From Microlunatus soli (lineage in GTDB: Bacteria > Actinomycetota > Actinomycetes > Propionibacteriales > Propionibacteriaceae): a stretch of 64,000 bases of DNA. The number at the start of each line of letters is the position of its first letter. The first letter of the stretch is position 1. The DNA lies in assembly GCF_900105385.1 (NCBI RefSeq), contig NZ_LT629772.1:5022001-5086000 (forward strand), read 5' to 3'. The translations under genes were made by a program, and so were the position numbers. Below are positions 53,347 through 61,579 of this stretch, one piece after another. Under the pieces are notes generated by a model, which had not been told where the DNA came from, did not search any database, and worked only from the letters and a program-made list of their open reading frames with translations.

Positions 53347-54031
53347 GCAGGTCGGGCCGCTGACCGGGCCGGACGCCTCGGCTGTCGGTCGCGGCAATCT
53401 GAGCGATGACGCTGTCCAGATGCGCCCGCATGGCGGCCTCCGCCTCGGCAGGTTCGCCGGCGCGGATGGCCTCGATGATCGCGAGATGTTGTGGCAGTGA
53501 TTCCTGCGGTCGACCGGGGCGACGGGCGAGTCGGAACTGGAATCGAACCGTTTGCGCGTTCAGGCGCTCCAGCTGGCGCGCAGCCACGTATTGGCCGCTC
53601 ATCTCGATCACCAGTGAGTGCAGCTCACGGTTCAGGGCTGAGTAGCCTTCGAGGTCTGCCTGCTCGACTGCTGTGCGCATGCTGTCCGCGATCGATGCGA
53701 GTGTCTCGCGCTGAGCGGCGGTGCCACCCTCGGCGGCCTTCCGGGCGCAGAGACACTCCAGGGCCGAACGGCATTCGGTGACCTGGATGGCTTCCTCGAC
53801 CGAGACCACTCGGATCCGCGCGCCGCGGTTGGGGATGAGCTCGACGAGCCCGTCGCTGGCCAGGTCCGACAGGGCTTCCCGCACCGCACTGCGGCTGACC
53901 TCGTAGGCCTCGGAGAGGTCGAGTTCGACGAGCCGCTGTCCGGGTACGAGATCTCCCTCGCGCAAGGCTTCGCGGATCTGTTCTGTCACCCGTTCCCGGG
54001 CCACCCGTCCTGCCAGCTGTTTGGCCGCCAC
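53303..54031 (-). CDS. GntR-family regulator, FadR/FCD subfamily
   Basis: 242 residues. The GTG at 54031 has an ideal GGAAGGAG six bases upstream; the longer frame to 55000 is antisense to the hydratase. The N-terminal winged helix is 'VTEQIREALREGDLVPGQRL' then 'SEAYEVSRSAVREALSDLAS'. The helical FCD effector domain follows ('NRELHSLVIEMSGQYVAARQ') and probably binds a carboxylic acid. It is divergent from the ligJ-type gene and likely controls that operon in response to a pathway intermediate. Confidence 0.9.
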   Translation of the reverse strand: MAAKQLAGRVARERVTEQIREALREGDLVPGQRLVELDLSEAYEVSRSAVREALSDLASDGLVELIPNRGARIRVVSVEEAIQVTECRSALECLCARKAAEGGTAAQRETLASIADSMRTAVEQADLEGYSALNRELHSLVIEMSGQYVAARQLERLNAQTVRFQFRLARRPGRPQESLPQHLAIIEAIRAGEPAEAEAAMRAHLDSVIAQIAATDSRGVRPGQRPDLLSGQTTAPDKDYRT

Positions 54032-54107
54032 TCGGCGCTCCTTCCTCGACTGCGGCCCTGATTCTAGCCACGATCCGACAAGCTTTCCGAAAATATCGTT
54101 CACTAGA

Positions 54108-54117
54108 TTGTCAACAA
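54108..54117. promoter_or_regulatory. Candidate GntR operator
   Basis: TTGTCAACAA contains symmetrical TTGT/ACAA arms around a 2-bp centre. It lies in the 180-bp gap between the divergent gntR and ligJ-type genes. FCD-type GntR sites usually have GT-n-AC cores; the spacing here is similar but not identical. Confidence 0.45.
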
Positions 54118-54211
54118 CTCTGTCGACGACTATGGTGACGAAAGTCGGTGGGGTAGCTGCCACGCCGGCGCGACGTGATCGGACACCGTCGAAGGGCGAG
54201 GAGGCACACGG

Positions 54212-55237
54212 GTGATCATCGATTGTCATGGCCACTACACGACGGCTCCGTCGTCGCTGGCCGGGTGGCGCGATCGGCAGACGCTGGCCTTCGAGCAGCG
54301 GACCGACGCCCCGTCCGCGGCGGACCTGGTGATCTCCGATGACGAAGTACGGGCCAGCATCGAGGACAATCAGTTGCGACTGATGGACGAGCGTGGAGTC
54401 GACGTGACGATCTTCTCGCCCCGGGCATCCTTCATGGCTCACCACATCGGCGACCTCGCAACCTCCGAAGCCTGGGCACGCGTCTGCAACGATCTGTGTG
54501 CCCGTGTCGGCCAGCTGTTCCCGGGGCGGTTCAGTCCGGCCGCGATGTTGCCGCAGTCCCCGGGCGTGGACCCGGCGACCAGCGTTCCCGAACTTGTCCG
54601 GGCTGTCGAGGAGCTCGGCGCCGTCGCCGTCAATCTCAACCCCGATCCCTCCGGCGGCTGTTGGGACTCGCCACCACTGACCGACCGCTCGTGGTACCCG
54701 ATCTATCAGAAGCTGGTCGAGCTGGACGTGCCGGCGATGATCCATGTCAGCACGACCATCAACCCCGCCTTCCACACGACCGGATCGCACTACCTCAACG
54801 CCGACACCACCGCGTTCATGCAGTTGATCACCGGCGACCTGTTCTCCGACTTCCCGGACCTGCGATTCGTCATCCCGCACGGCGGCGGCGCGGTTCCCTA
54901 CCACTGGGGCAGGTTCCGTGGCCTGGCCCAGAGTCTGGGCAAGCCCGACCTGTCCGAGCACGTCCTTCGCAACGTGTATTTCGACACCTGCGTGTACCAC
55001 CAGCCGGGCATCGACACCTTGCTAAAGGTCATTCCCGCAAAGAACGTGTTGTTCGGGTCGGAGATGGTCGGCGCGGTTCGCGGCATCGATCTGGAGACCG
55101 GTTATGCCTTCGACGACACCCGTCGCTACGTCGAGGCGGCGGGCCTGTCGGCCGACGACCTCGCCGACATCGAACACCGGAACGCGCTGACGGTCTATCC
55201 CCGGCTGGCCGAACACCTTGCAGGTACTGCAGCGTGA
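54212..55237 (+). CDS. ligJ: 4-oxalomesaconate hydratase (LigJ type)
   Basis: 341 residues, GTG start. It resembles LigJ of Sphingobium throughout: 'IIDCHGHYTTAPSSL' with the metal-binding HxH (H6, H8), 'SPRASFMAHHIGDL', 'PAMIHVSTTINPAFHTTGSH', 'VIPHGGGAVPYHWGRFRGLA' and 'VLFGSEMVGAVRGID', where the Glu matches the catalytic glutamate of LigJ. The enzyme adds water to 4-oxalomesaconate (4-carboxy-2-hydroxymuconate) to give 4-carboxy-4-hydroxy-2-oxoadipate in protocatechuate 4,5-cleavage and gallate degradation. It is first in the operon under the divergent GntR regulator. Confidence 0.9.
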   Translation: MIIDCHGHYTTAPSSLAGWRDRQTLAFEQRTDAPSAADLVISDDEVRASIEDNQLRLMDERGVDVTIFSPRASFMAHHIGDLATSEAWARVCNDLCARVGQLFPGRFSPAAMLPQSPGVDPATSVPELVRAVEELGAVAVNLNPDPSGGCWDSPPLTDRSWYPIYQKLVELDVPAMIHVSTTINPAFHTTGSHYLNADTTAFMQLITGDLFSDFPDLRFVIPHGGGAVPYHWGRFRGLAQSLGKPDLSEHVLRNVYFDTCVYHQPGIDTLLKVIPAKNVLFGSEMVGAVRGIDLETGYAFDDTRRYVEAAGLSADDLADIEHRNALTVYPRLAEHLAGTAA

Positions 55238-55263
55238 GCCGACGTCGACCGGAGGAAATGATC

Positions 55264-55947
55264 ATGAACGAACTGGGTGTGGTGCACCGCAGGGTCGTCC
55301 GCGCCGATGCTGAAGTCGTCGCGCGCCTCGCCGACCTGGATGTCGCAACGATCCATGAGGTGATGGGACGGACAGGGCTGATGCGTCCGTATCTGCGGCC
55401 GGTCTACGCCGGCGCCCGGACCTGCGGAACCGCCGTCACTGTGCTGCTGCAGCCGGGGGACAACTGGATGCTGCATGTGGCCGCCGAACAGGTGCAACCG
55501 GGTGATGTCGTGGTGGCCGGCTGCACCACCGAGTCCGCGGACGGCTTCTTCGGCGAACTGCTGGCCACCTCGTTGCGGGCTCGCGGCGCGCGCGGCCTGG
55601 TCATCGACGGAGGATGCCGAGACGTGGACCAACTGCAGGAGATGGACTTTCCCGTGTTCAGCCGAGCGGTGAGCGCGAAGGGGACCGTGAAGTCGACGCT
55701 CGGGTCGGTCAATGTCCCGGTGGTCTGCGCGAATGCCCTGGTGCACCCCGGCGACGTCGTGCTGGCCGACACCGACGGCATCGTTGTCGTGCCGGCGGCT
55801 TCGGCCGAGGCCGTCGCCGAAGCCGGGGAACGGCGTCGGGACAACGAGGCCGGTAAACGCGCACGGTTGGCAGGCGGCGAACTCGGGCTCGACATGTACG
55901 ACATGCGCGGCGCGCTGGCTGCAAAAGGCCTGCGATATGTCGACTGA
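55264..55947 (+). CDS. ligK: 4-carboxy-4-hydroxy-2-oxoadipate aldolase (LigK/RraA family)
   Basis: 227 residues from the ATG at 55264, 8 nt after GGAGG (ATG 55258 is too close). RraA-fold class II aldolase with the Mg-binding Arg-Asp pair R119-D120 in 'GLVIDGGCRDVDQLQEM' and the substrate loop 'VVVAGCTTESADGFFGELLA'. In this context it should cleave 4-carboxy-4-hydroxy-2-oxoadipate to pyruvate and oxaloacetate, the step after LigJ. RraA-fold paralogues with other roles exist, but the LigJ neighbour makes the aldolase assignment strong. Confidence 0.88.
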   Translation: MNELGVVHRRVVRADAEVVARLADLDVATIHEVMGRTGLMRPYLRPVYAGARTCGTAVTVLLQPGDNWMLHVAAEQVQPGDVVVAGCTTESADGFFGELLATSLRARGARGLVIDGGCRDVDQLQEMDFPVFSRAVSAKGTVKSTLGSVNVPVVCANALVHPGDVVLADTDGIVVVPAASAEAVAEAGERRRDNEAGKRARLAGGELGLDMYDMRGALAAKGLRYVD

Positions 55948-56001
55948 TCAATGCGCCGTTCCGGTCGGCGTCCTGGCAACGTTCCACGAGGGGAGAGCAC
56001 A

Positions 56002-56859
56002 GTGAGTACAACGATCGACGCGCATACCCATGTCATCGCTGTCGACGAGGAGAGCTATCCGGTCGATCCGATCGGCGGGAAGCGTTCGACCTGGTCGACC
56101 GAGCATCCGGTCGACATCGACGGTCTGCTGCGGGCCCTCGACACCGCCGGCGTCGAGCGGTCCGTCGCGGTCCAGGCCTCCACGGTGTACGGGCACGACA
56201 ACAGCTACGTCGCCGAGGCAGTCCGCCGACACCCCGATCGCTTCATCGGCGTCTACTCGATCGATGCGATGGCGTCGGACGCCGTCCAGAAGATCCAGCA
56301 CTGGCAGGGTTTCGGGCTGTCCGGCTTCCGGCTGTTCACCACAGGCACCACGATGCCCGGACAGGCCGACTGGCTGGGCGACCCGGCCTCCTACCCGGCG
56401 TGGTCCTACGCCCAGGAGCACGGGATCCCGATCTGTTTGCAGATGACCCTCGACGGGATCCCGGCACTGCAACGCACGCTGGCGGAGTTTCCAAGGTCCC
56501 GAGTCGTCCTGGACCATTGCGCCCGCCCGGTGCTGTCCGACGGCGCTCCCTATCGCCGTGCTCAGGGCCTGTTCGATCTTGCCGAGCATCCCGGTGTGTA
56601 CCTGAAACTCACCCATCGAGCACTTCAGGCAGCAGCAGAAGGAAGGTCGACCGTCGAGGAGTTCCTCGCCGCGCTGGTGGAAACGTACGGCTCCGAGCGA
56701 CTGATGTGGGGATCCAACTACCCCGCGGCGTCGGGAGAGCTGGTGGATCTGGTCGCCGCAGCCCGTGGCGAGCTGAGCAGCCTTTCCGAGGAGGACCTGG
56801 CCAACGTGTTCGGCCGTACGGTGGCGGCGTTCTACGCTCTCGACGAGAAGGACGCCTGA
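56002..56859 (+). CDS. Amidohydrolase_2 family protein, LigI (PDC lactonase)-like
   Basis: 285 residues from the GTG at 56002, preceded by GGGGAGAG; the frame is open upstream to 55951. COG3618-type barrel with 'IDAHTHVIAVDE' at the N-terminus, 'RSVAVQASTVYGHDNSYVAE', 'RSRVVLDHCARPVLS' and 'LMWGSNYPAASGEL'. Where LigI has the base Asp in WGTDWP, this protein has Asn. LigI hydrolyses 2-pyrone-4,6-dicarboxylate to the LigJ substrate, which fits the neighbours, but lactonases of other sugar or aromatic acids share the fold, so the reaction is inferred. Confidence 0.72.
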   Translation: MSTTIDAHTHVIAVDEESYPVDPIGGKRSTWSTEHPVDIDGLLRALDTAGVERSVAVQASTVYGHDNSYVAEAVRRHPDRFIGVYSIDAMASDAVQKIQHWQGFGLSGFRLFTTGTTMPGQADWLGDPASYPAWSYAQEHGIPICLQMTLDGIPALQRTLAEFPRSRVVLDHCARPVLSDGAPYRRAQGLFDLAEHPGVYLKLTHRALQAAAEGRSTVEEFLAALVETYGSERLMWGSNYPAASGELVDLVAAARGELSSLSEEDLANVFGRTVAAFYALDEKDA

Positions 56860-56860
56860 A

Positions 56861-57754
56861 ATGAGCGATACCAGGCCGCAGCTCCGGGCTGCGTTCGGGA
56901 ATCACCCGATCGGCGACGTCCTCAGGTCGGGGGCGGTCGATGATCCCCGGGTCCGGCTGGCCCATGAGGCGGTGTCGCCGATCCACAAGGCATTCGCCCC
57001 GATGGTGACCGATCAGGCCTACGACGTGAGTGAGCTGGCGATCGTCACGGGATTGCAGGCGATCGGCTACGACCATCCGATCACCCTGATGCCGGTTGTG
57101 CTGGCGGCACGCTTCCAGCGCGGATGTCTTGTCACTCGCAGCGCCGATCCGATCGACGCCCGGCATCTTCGCGGCCGGCGGGTCGGCGTGCGTGCCTACA
57201 CGCAGACGACCGGCTTCTGGGTCCGGACACACCTGGCTGAGGACTATCGGATCGCATCCCAGGACGTCGCATGGGTCACCCAGAATCCTGCTCACGTCCC
57301 CGAATACCAGGACCCGACGTTCGTCGAACGGACCCTGCGGGGAAGTCTGGAGGATGCGCTGCGAGCAGGACAGATCGACGCAGCGATCTTCGGCAATGAT
57401 CTGCCCGTCGGCGACGAATTCGTCCCGGTCATCGACCGGCCGGACGAGCGAGACAGGGAATGGTTCGGGGCCAACGGGTACGCGCCGATCAACCATCTCG
57501 TGGCGGTGTCGACCTCGGTGATCGACGCCCACCCAGAAGCCGTCGTTGGAGCCCTCGACCTGCTCGTCCGCGCCGAGGAACTGGCCGCCGGTTGTACCGA
57601 TGGGGCACGCCTGACGATGTCCGGACTGGAACGCCTGCGTGGACCGGTGGACGCCATCGCGCGAGCCTGTTACGACCAGGGCATGCTGCCGCGGCCGCTC
57701 AGCTCCGACGAGGTCTTCGGCCCGATCACCGATCTGCTTGCCCAGCACTCCTGA
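56861..57754 (+). CDS. 4,5-dihydroxyphthalate decarboxylase-like protein (PBP2 fold)
   Basis: 297 residues starting one base after the amidohydrolase stop. The sequence 'DDPRVRLAHEAVSPIHKAFA', 'VSELAIVTGLQAIGYDHPIT' and 'RRVGVRAYTQTTGFWVRTHL' matches the pattern of the Pht5 family. This family has a periplasmic-binding-protein-like fold but decarboxylates 4,5-dihydroxyphthalate to protocatechuate. No signal peptide or lipobox is present, so it is an enzyme or cytoplasmic binder, not an ABC receptor. It would link phthalate-type acids to the 4,5-cleavage intermediates, though no phthalate dioxygenase is seen here. Confidence 0.75.
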   Translation: MSDTRPQLRAAFGNHPIGDVLRSGAVDDPRVRLAHEAVSPIHKAFAPMVTDQAYDVSELAIVTGLQAIGYDHPITLMPVVLAARFQRGCLVTRSADPIDARHLRGRRVGVRAYTQTTGFWVRTHLAEDYRIASQDVAWVTQNPAHVPEYQDPTFVERTLRGSLEDALRAGQIDAAIFGNDLPVGDEFVPVIDRPDERDREWFGANGYAPINHLVAVSTSVIDAHPEAVVGALDLLVRAEELAAGCTDGARLTMSGLERLRGPVDAIARACYDQGMLPRPLSSDEVFGPITDLLAQHS

Positions 57755-57838
57755 TCTGGCACACGCACGGCGGGATGCGTTTCCTTCCCTCCCCGCACTC
57801 GACGCACCGCAAGGAAGCACTGCAGAGAAGAGGCCGAC

Positions 57839-59179
57839 ATGTCCACATCGAAGACCACACCCCCGACAGAGCGTGATCAAGGAGCAGGCTTTCGCTGGGC
57901 CTCGCTGAGCCCGTTCGGGAAGCCGCTGCACCGGGATCTGACGTTCCAGGTCCTGGTCGGGATGATCGTCGGCGTGCTGCTGGGGATCGTCGTCCCTGCT
58001 GTTGGGGTCAATCTCAACCTGGTCAGCACCCTCTTCATCCATCTCATCCAGATGATCGTCGGGCTGGTCGTGTTCTGCACGGTCACTCTCGGGATCGCCA
58101 AGGTGCGTGACTTCGGCAAGGTCGGCAAGATCGCCATCAAGGCGATCCTCTACTTCGAGATCATCACCACCTTCGCGCTGGCGATCGGGTTGATCATGAT
58201 CAACATCCTGCAGCCGGGTGTCGGGATGCATATCAACCCGGCCGACCTCGACGGTGCCGATCAGGTCACGGCAGCGAAGCCGATGACGTTCTCCAGTTTC
58301 ATTATCGGTCTTGTCCCGACCAGCGCGGTCGGAGCATTCGCCGAAGGCAATGTGTTGCAGATCCTGGTGTTCTCCGCCCTCTTCGGGTGTGGGGTGGCAG
58401 CGGTCGGGGCCAAGGCCGACCCGCTGGTCCGGGGTATCGATTCGGTGCAACGGAGCTTGTTCTGGGTGATCGGGAGGATCATGCGACTTGCGCCGCTCGC
58501 GGCGTGCGCAGCCATCGCCTACTCGGTGTCGTCCTACGGCCTGGATTCGCTGCTGTCGTTGGGTGCTCTGGTGCTGGAGTTCTTCCTCACCGTGATCGTC
58601 TTCTTCTTGATCATCTTCTGGCCGGTCTCGCGGATCGCCGGTATCAGCCTGTGGAAGATGATGCGCTACTTCCGCGAGGAGCTGCTGCTGGTGATCGGCA
58701 CCAGCTCGTCGGAGAGTGTGTTCCCCCAGCTCACCGTCAAGCTGACCAGGCTCGGTATCAAGGAAGAGGTCGTCGGTCTCGTTCTGCCGACGTCCTACAG
58801 CTTCAACCATGACGGGACCTGCCTGTACTGGGCGGCCACCAGCGTCTTCCTGGCCCAGGCGACCGATACGCACCTCGGCCTGGGTGGACAGCTCAGCCTG
58901 ATGTTCGTACTGCTGCTGACCTCGAAGGGTGGAGCGGGCGTCTCCGGTTCCGCGATCCCGATGCTCGCGCTCACCCTCGCTGCCACCGGGACGATTCCGG
59001 TGGCCAGCGTCGCGCTCATCCTCGGTGTGCACAAGATCCTCTCCGGTGCGTTCGTCTTCACCAACATCGCCGGCAACTGCCTGGCAACGATCTTCGTGGC
59101 GAAGACGGAGAAGGCGATCGACTGGACGATCATGCGCCGTGAACTCGACTCCGGCGGAATTCGCCAGCCGACCCGTTGA
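57839..59179 (+). CDS. DctA/DAACS-type dicarboxylate:cation symporter
   Basis: 446 residues. Eight membrane segments plus two re-entrant hairpins are predicted. Signature loops are the serine-rich 'LVIGTSSSESVFPQ', the cation/substrate site 'SYSFNHDGTCLYW', and 'LTSKGGAGVSGSAIPMLALT', as in the C4-dicarboxylate and glutamate symporters. It is the last intact gene of the cassette, 84 bp after the decarboxylase-like gene, and presumably brings in the di- or tricarboxylic acid degraded by the upstream enzymes. Confidence 0.9.
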   Translation: MSTSKTTPPTERDQGAGFRWASLSPFGKPLHRDLTFQVLVGMIVGVLLGIVVPAVGVNLNLVSTLFIHLIQMIVGLVVFCTVTLGIAKVRDFGKVGKIAIKAILYFEIITTFALAIGLIMINILQPGVGMHINPADLDGADQVTAAKPMTFSSFIIGLVPTSAVGAFAEGNVLQILVFSALFGCGVAAVGAKADPLVRGIDSVQRSLFWVIGRIMRLAPLAACAAIAYSVSSYGLDSLLSLGALVLEFFLTVIVFFLIIFWPVSRIAGISLWKMMRYFREELLLVIGTSSSESVFPQLTVKLTRLGIKEEVVGLVLPTSYSFNHDGTCLYWAATSVFLAQATDTHLGLGGQLSLMFVLLLTSKGGAGVSGSAIPMLALTLAATGTIPVASVALILGVHKILSGAFVFTNIAGNCLATIFVAKTEKAIDWTIMRRELDSGGIRQPTR

Positions 59180-59239
59180 CCCCCCGGGAACCTCGGCGAC
59201 CGCCAGCTCAGCCCGCCGCGGCGAGACTGAAGGTTCTAC

Positions 59240-59904
59240 CCTCTGGGCCTTCCCCTTCATGTGGACCTGCTCGACATGGGGGCGGCGGACCATCTGGCTG
59301 CCCCTGACCCGGCTCGAACAGGAAGCTGAGAACAGCACCGGCATCCCCGGTCACCAGCTACGTTTCGACGACTTCACACCCGTGTCTGGGGCCATGCGCC
59401 GCTACTGGACTGCGACTATGAACCTGGTCAACGGCGCCGTTATCGACAAAGACACGCCCCTACAGTCTCCACTGCTGGCCGAGGAGATGACCCGGCTGGC
59501 AGCAGTTGCAGCTCTGCACACCTTTCCCAACACCGCATTGTCGCGGCATCACCTACCTACGCCCGGGCACGTGATGCCAGCCCCGATACGACGAGCAATC
59601 GCCTACATCGAGGAACACGCCACTGAACCGATCGGCCTGACCGAGATCGCCGCAGCAGCGAGTATCAGCCCCCGCGCCCTGCAATACGCCTTTCGGCGCC
59701 ATCACGAAACGACGCCGCTTACCTACCTACCTACGCCGCGTCCGGCTGGACCATGCTCGCCGTAACCTGCAAGCAGCCGATCCCACCCAAGGAGAGACGG
59801 TCAAAGCGATCGCGGCACGATGGGGATTCCCGCGGCCAGACCGCTTCGCGGCTCGCTATCAAGAGGCCTTCGGGGTGCCACCCAGCCACACATTGCGATC
59901 CTGA
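59240..59904 (+). pseudogene. AraC-family regulator, N-truncated and frameshifted at a TACC repeat
   Basis: From about 59313 the frame encodes an AraC_binding_2-like tail and the first HTH ('LTEIAAAASISPRALQYAFR'), then 'HHETTPLTYLPTPRPAG' and a stop at 59763-59765. Moving one frame after the (TACC)3 tract at 59720-59731 restores the family continuation: 'YLRRVRLDHARRNLQAADPT', 'TVKAIAARWGFPRPDRFAAR' and an end at 59902-59904. Removing one TACC unit would join the two halves exactly. The first ~130 residues are absent or scrambled. The gene sits just after the DctA-type carrier and may once have regulated it. Confidence 0.82.
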
Positions 59905-60339
59905 ACCGCCTTCCCAGCCTCGACGGCTCAGCCAGGGTCCACCGCTCAGCGACCGACGACCGCCACGATCTTCTCGATGATTTGCGATCAACTGGTGGCC
60001 CCACATCGTCCATGAGTGGCTCCCGGTCCCGTGGTTCGTGGTCCACAATCCGGTGAGGTCCTACGTGGCAGGCTCCTCGATCATGACAACCGAATATGCA
60101 GCGGAATCTGACAGAGCCCGACGAAGGCTCCGATTCGGCCCGGCGATCATGCGCTCGGTGGAAGTTGTCGTCCGGTCGGCCGTTCGTCCAAGGCCAGCGC
60201 GAAGCGCCACCGTTAAGGTGGGTGATCGTGATCGAAGTCGGCCAATTGGATTCGATCGTGGACCTGGTCCGTACATGTCCGAGACACCTCGTCGTCCTCG
60301 TGGTGCTTCGCACCGCCGACTGGAAGGTTTGATGCCGCG
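59905..60339. other. 435-bp stretch without a recognisable gene
   Basis: Short frames exist on both strands, but none has a credible start site or family similarity. It separates the AraC pseudogene from the cyclase gene and probably holds decayed sequence and the promoter of the latter. Confidence 0.5.
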
Positions 60340-61293
60340 ATGAATGCAGCGCGACCGGTGCCGACTCGAGACGACGTGGTCGGCTACTTCGACAGGCTGT
60401 CGAACTGGGGGCGATGGGGCGACGACGATGAGCTCGGCACCCTGAACCACATCACCGACGAGGTCCGGCTCACGGCGGCGCGGACGGTGCGCCACGGCAG
60501 GAGCGTGTCGTGCGCGTGGGAGGTCAAAGCACCCGAAGAGATGGAACGATCGACGAACTCATGCCCGCGCGCAGCTGACATGCCAGGGGCCGAAGCCATG
60601 CCTGCGGCGTTCCATAACGACCGGCGGTGGGGCTTCTCGAACGAGCACCTGGGCATCATGTTCCACGGCAACACCATCACCCACCTGGACTCTCCGTGCC
60701 ACATCTTCTGGGACGGCACGATGTACAACGGGCGCCCGCATTCTTTGGTCGACGCCGCAACGGGCTCGGCATGGGCAGCTGTCACGGCGGCGGGGAGCGG
60801 GATCGTCACGCGGGGTGTCTTGCTGGACGTCGCGGCGGTCCGCGATTCGCCGTGGTTGGAACCGGGTGACGGGGTGTATCCCGAGGATCTCGAGGCGGCC
60901 GAGAGCCGACAAGGCGTCCGGGTGCGGTCCGGAGACGCGGTGCTCCTCCGGACCGGTCGTGGCCGTGTCCGTCACGAGGGCGGTGAGGCGGGCGGTATGG
61001 TCCAGGCCGGTTGGCACGCGTCCTGTCTGCCGTGGCTGCACGAGCGGGAGGTCGCGCTGATCGGCGCCGACACTCCGCAGGACGTTCAGCCGTCGGGATA
61101 CGACGACATACTGATGCCGGTTCACGCCGTCAGCCTCGTGGCAATGGGGCTCTGGCTGCTTGACAACTGCGATCTGGAGCTGTGCGCGAGGACAGCTATG
61201 GCACTCGGTCAGTGGGAGTTCCAACTAGCAGTCGCGCCGGTCCGCTTCGCCGGAGTCTCCGGCAGTCCGGTCAATCCGATCGCCACCTTCTAG
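60340..61293 (+). CDS. Cyclase-family metal-dependent hydrolase (kynurenine formamidase fold)
   Basis: 317 residues, ATG. The family signature is 'GNTITHLDSPCHIFWDG' (normally HxGTHxDxPxH), giving the metal-binding His/Asp/His set, and 'RTGRGRVRHEGGEAGGMVQA' is also typical. Members hydrolyse amides, lactones or isatin-like rings. Its partner is unknown. It is transcribed away from the AraC pseudogene, and its 3' end is followed by the second copy of the dispersed repeat. It could serve aromatic catabolism with the LigJ cassette, but there is no operon link. Confidence 0.85.
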   Translation: MNAARPVPTRDDVVGYFDRLSNWGRWGDDDELGTLNHITDEVRLTAARTVRHGRSVSCAWEVKAPEEMERSTNSCPRAADMPGAEAMPAAFHNDRRWGFSNEHLGIMFHGNTITHLDSPCHIFWDGTMYNGRPHSLVDAATGSAWAAVTAAGSGIVTRGVLLDVAAVRDSPWLEPGDGVYPEDLEAAESRQGVRVRSGDAVLLRTGRGRVRHEGGEAGGMVQAGWHASCLPWLHEREVALIGADTPQDVQPSGYDDILMPVHAVSLVAMGLWLLDNCDLELCARTAMALGQWEFQLAVAPVRFAGVSGSPVNPIATF

Positions 61294-61394
61294 GCCACGG
61301 GGAAAGCGGTCGTGCGCATGCGGTCACCGCGCAATCTGGAAGGCCGGCATCGACCGCCGTACCGCGGAACACCATGATCAGCGGACGCCTGTGA

Positions 61395-61434
61395 ACCGAG
61401 GAGTCGCTCAGGGTGGGCTCTGACTGCATGACCG
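61395..61434. repeat. Dispersed direct repeat, copy 2
   Basis: Same orientation as 26338-26377, with two substitutions (G/C at 61420 and C/G at 61426). It is preceded by GAACACCATGAT at 61367-61378. It lies in the 286-bp non-coding gap between the cyclase gene and the ROK gene. Confidence 0.85.
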
Positions 61435-61579
61435 ATAGCGGTCCGATTGGCTCCAATAACCTGAATCCACCGACCGGCGACTGGAACAACCGCCGGTCGA
61501 TCGACGCCGACATGCTGGCCCGGACGGGACTGGGATCAGGGTCTGCCTCGACTGCGGTAGCGGCAGTCCTCGGATCGAG

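Noticed and set aside
56609-59344. 911-codon open frame antisense to the decarboxylase-like and DctA-type genes
   Set aside because: Overlaps clearly recognisable genes in full and has no family features.
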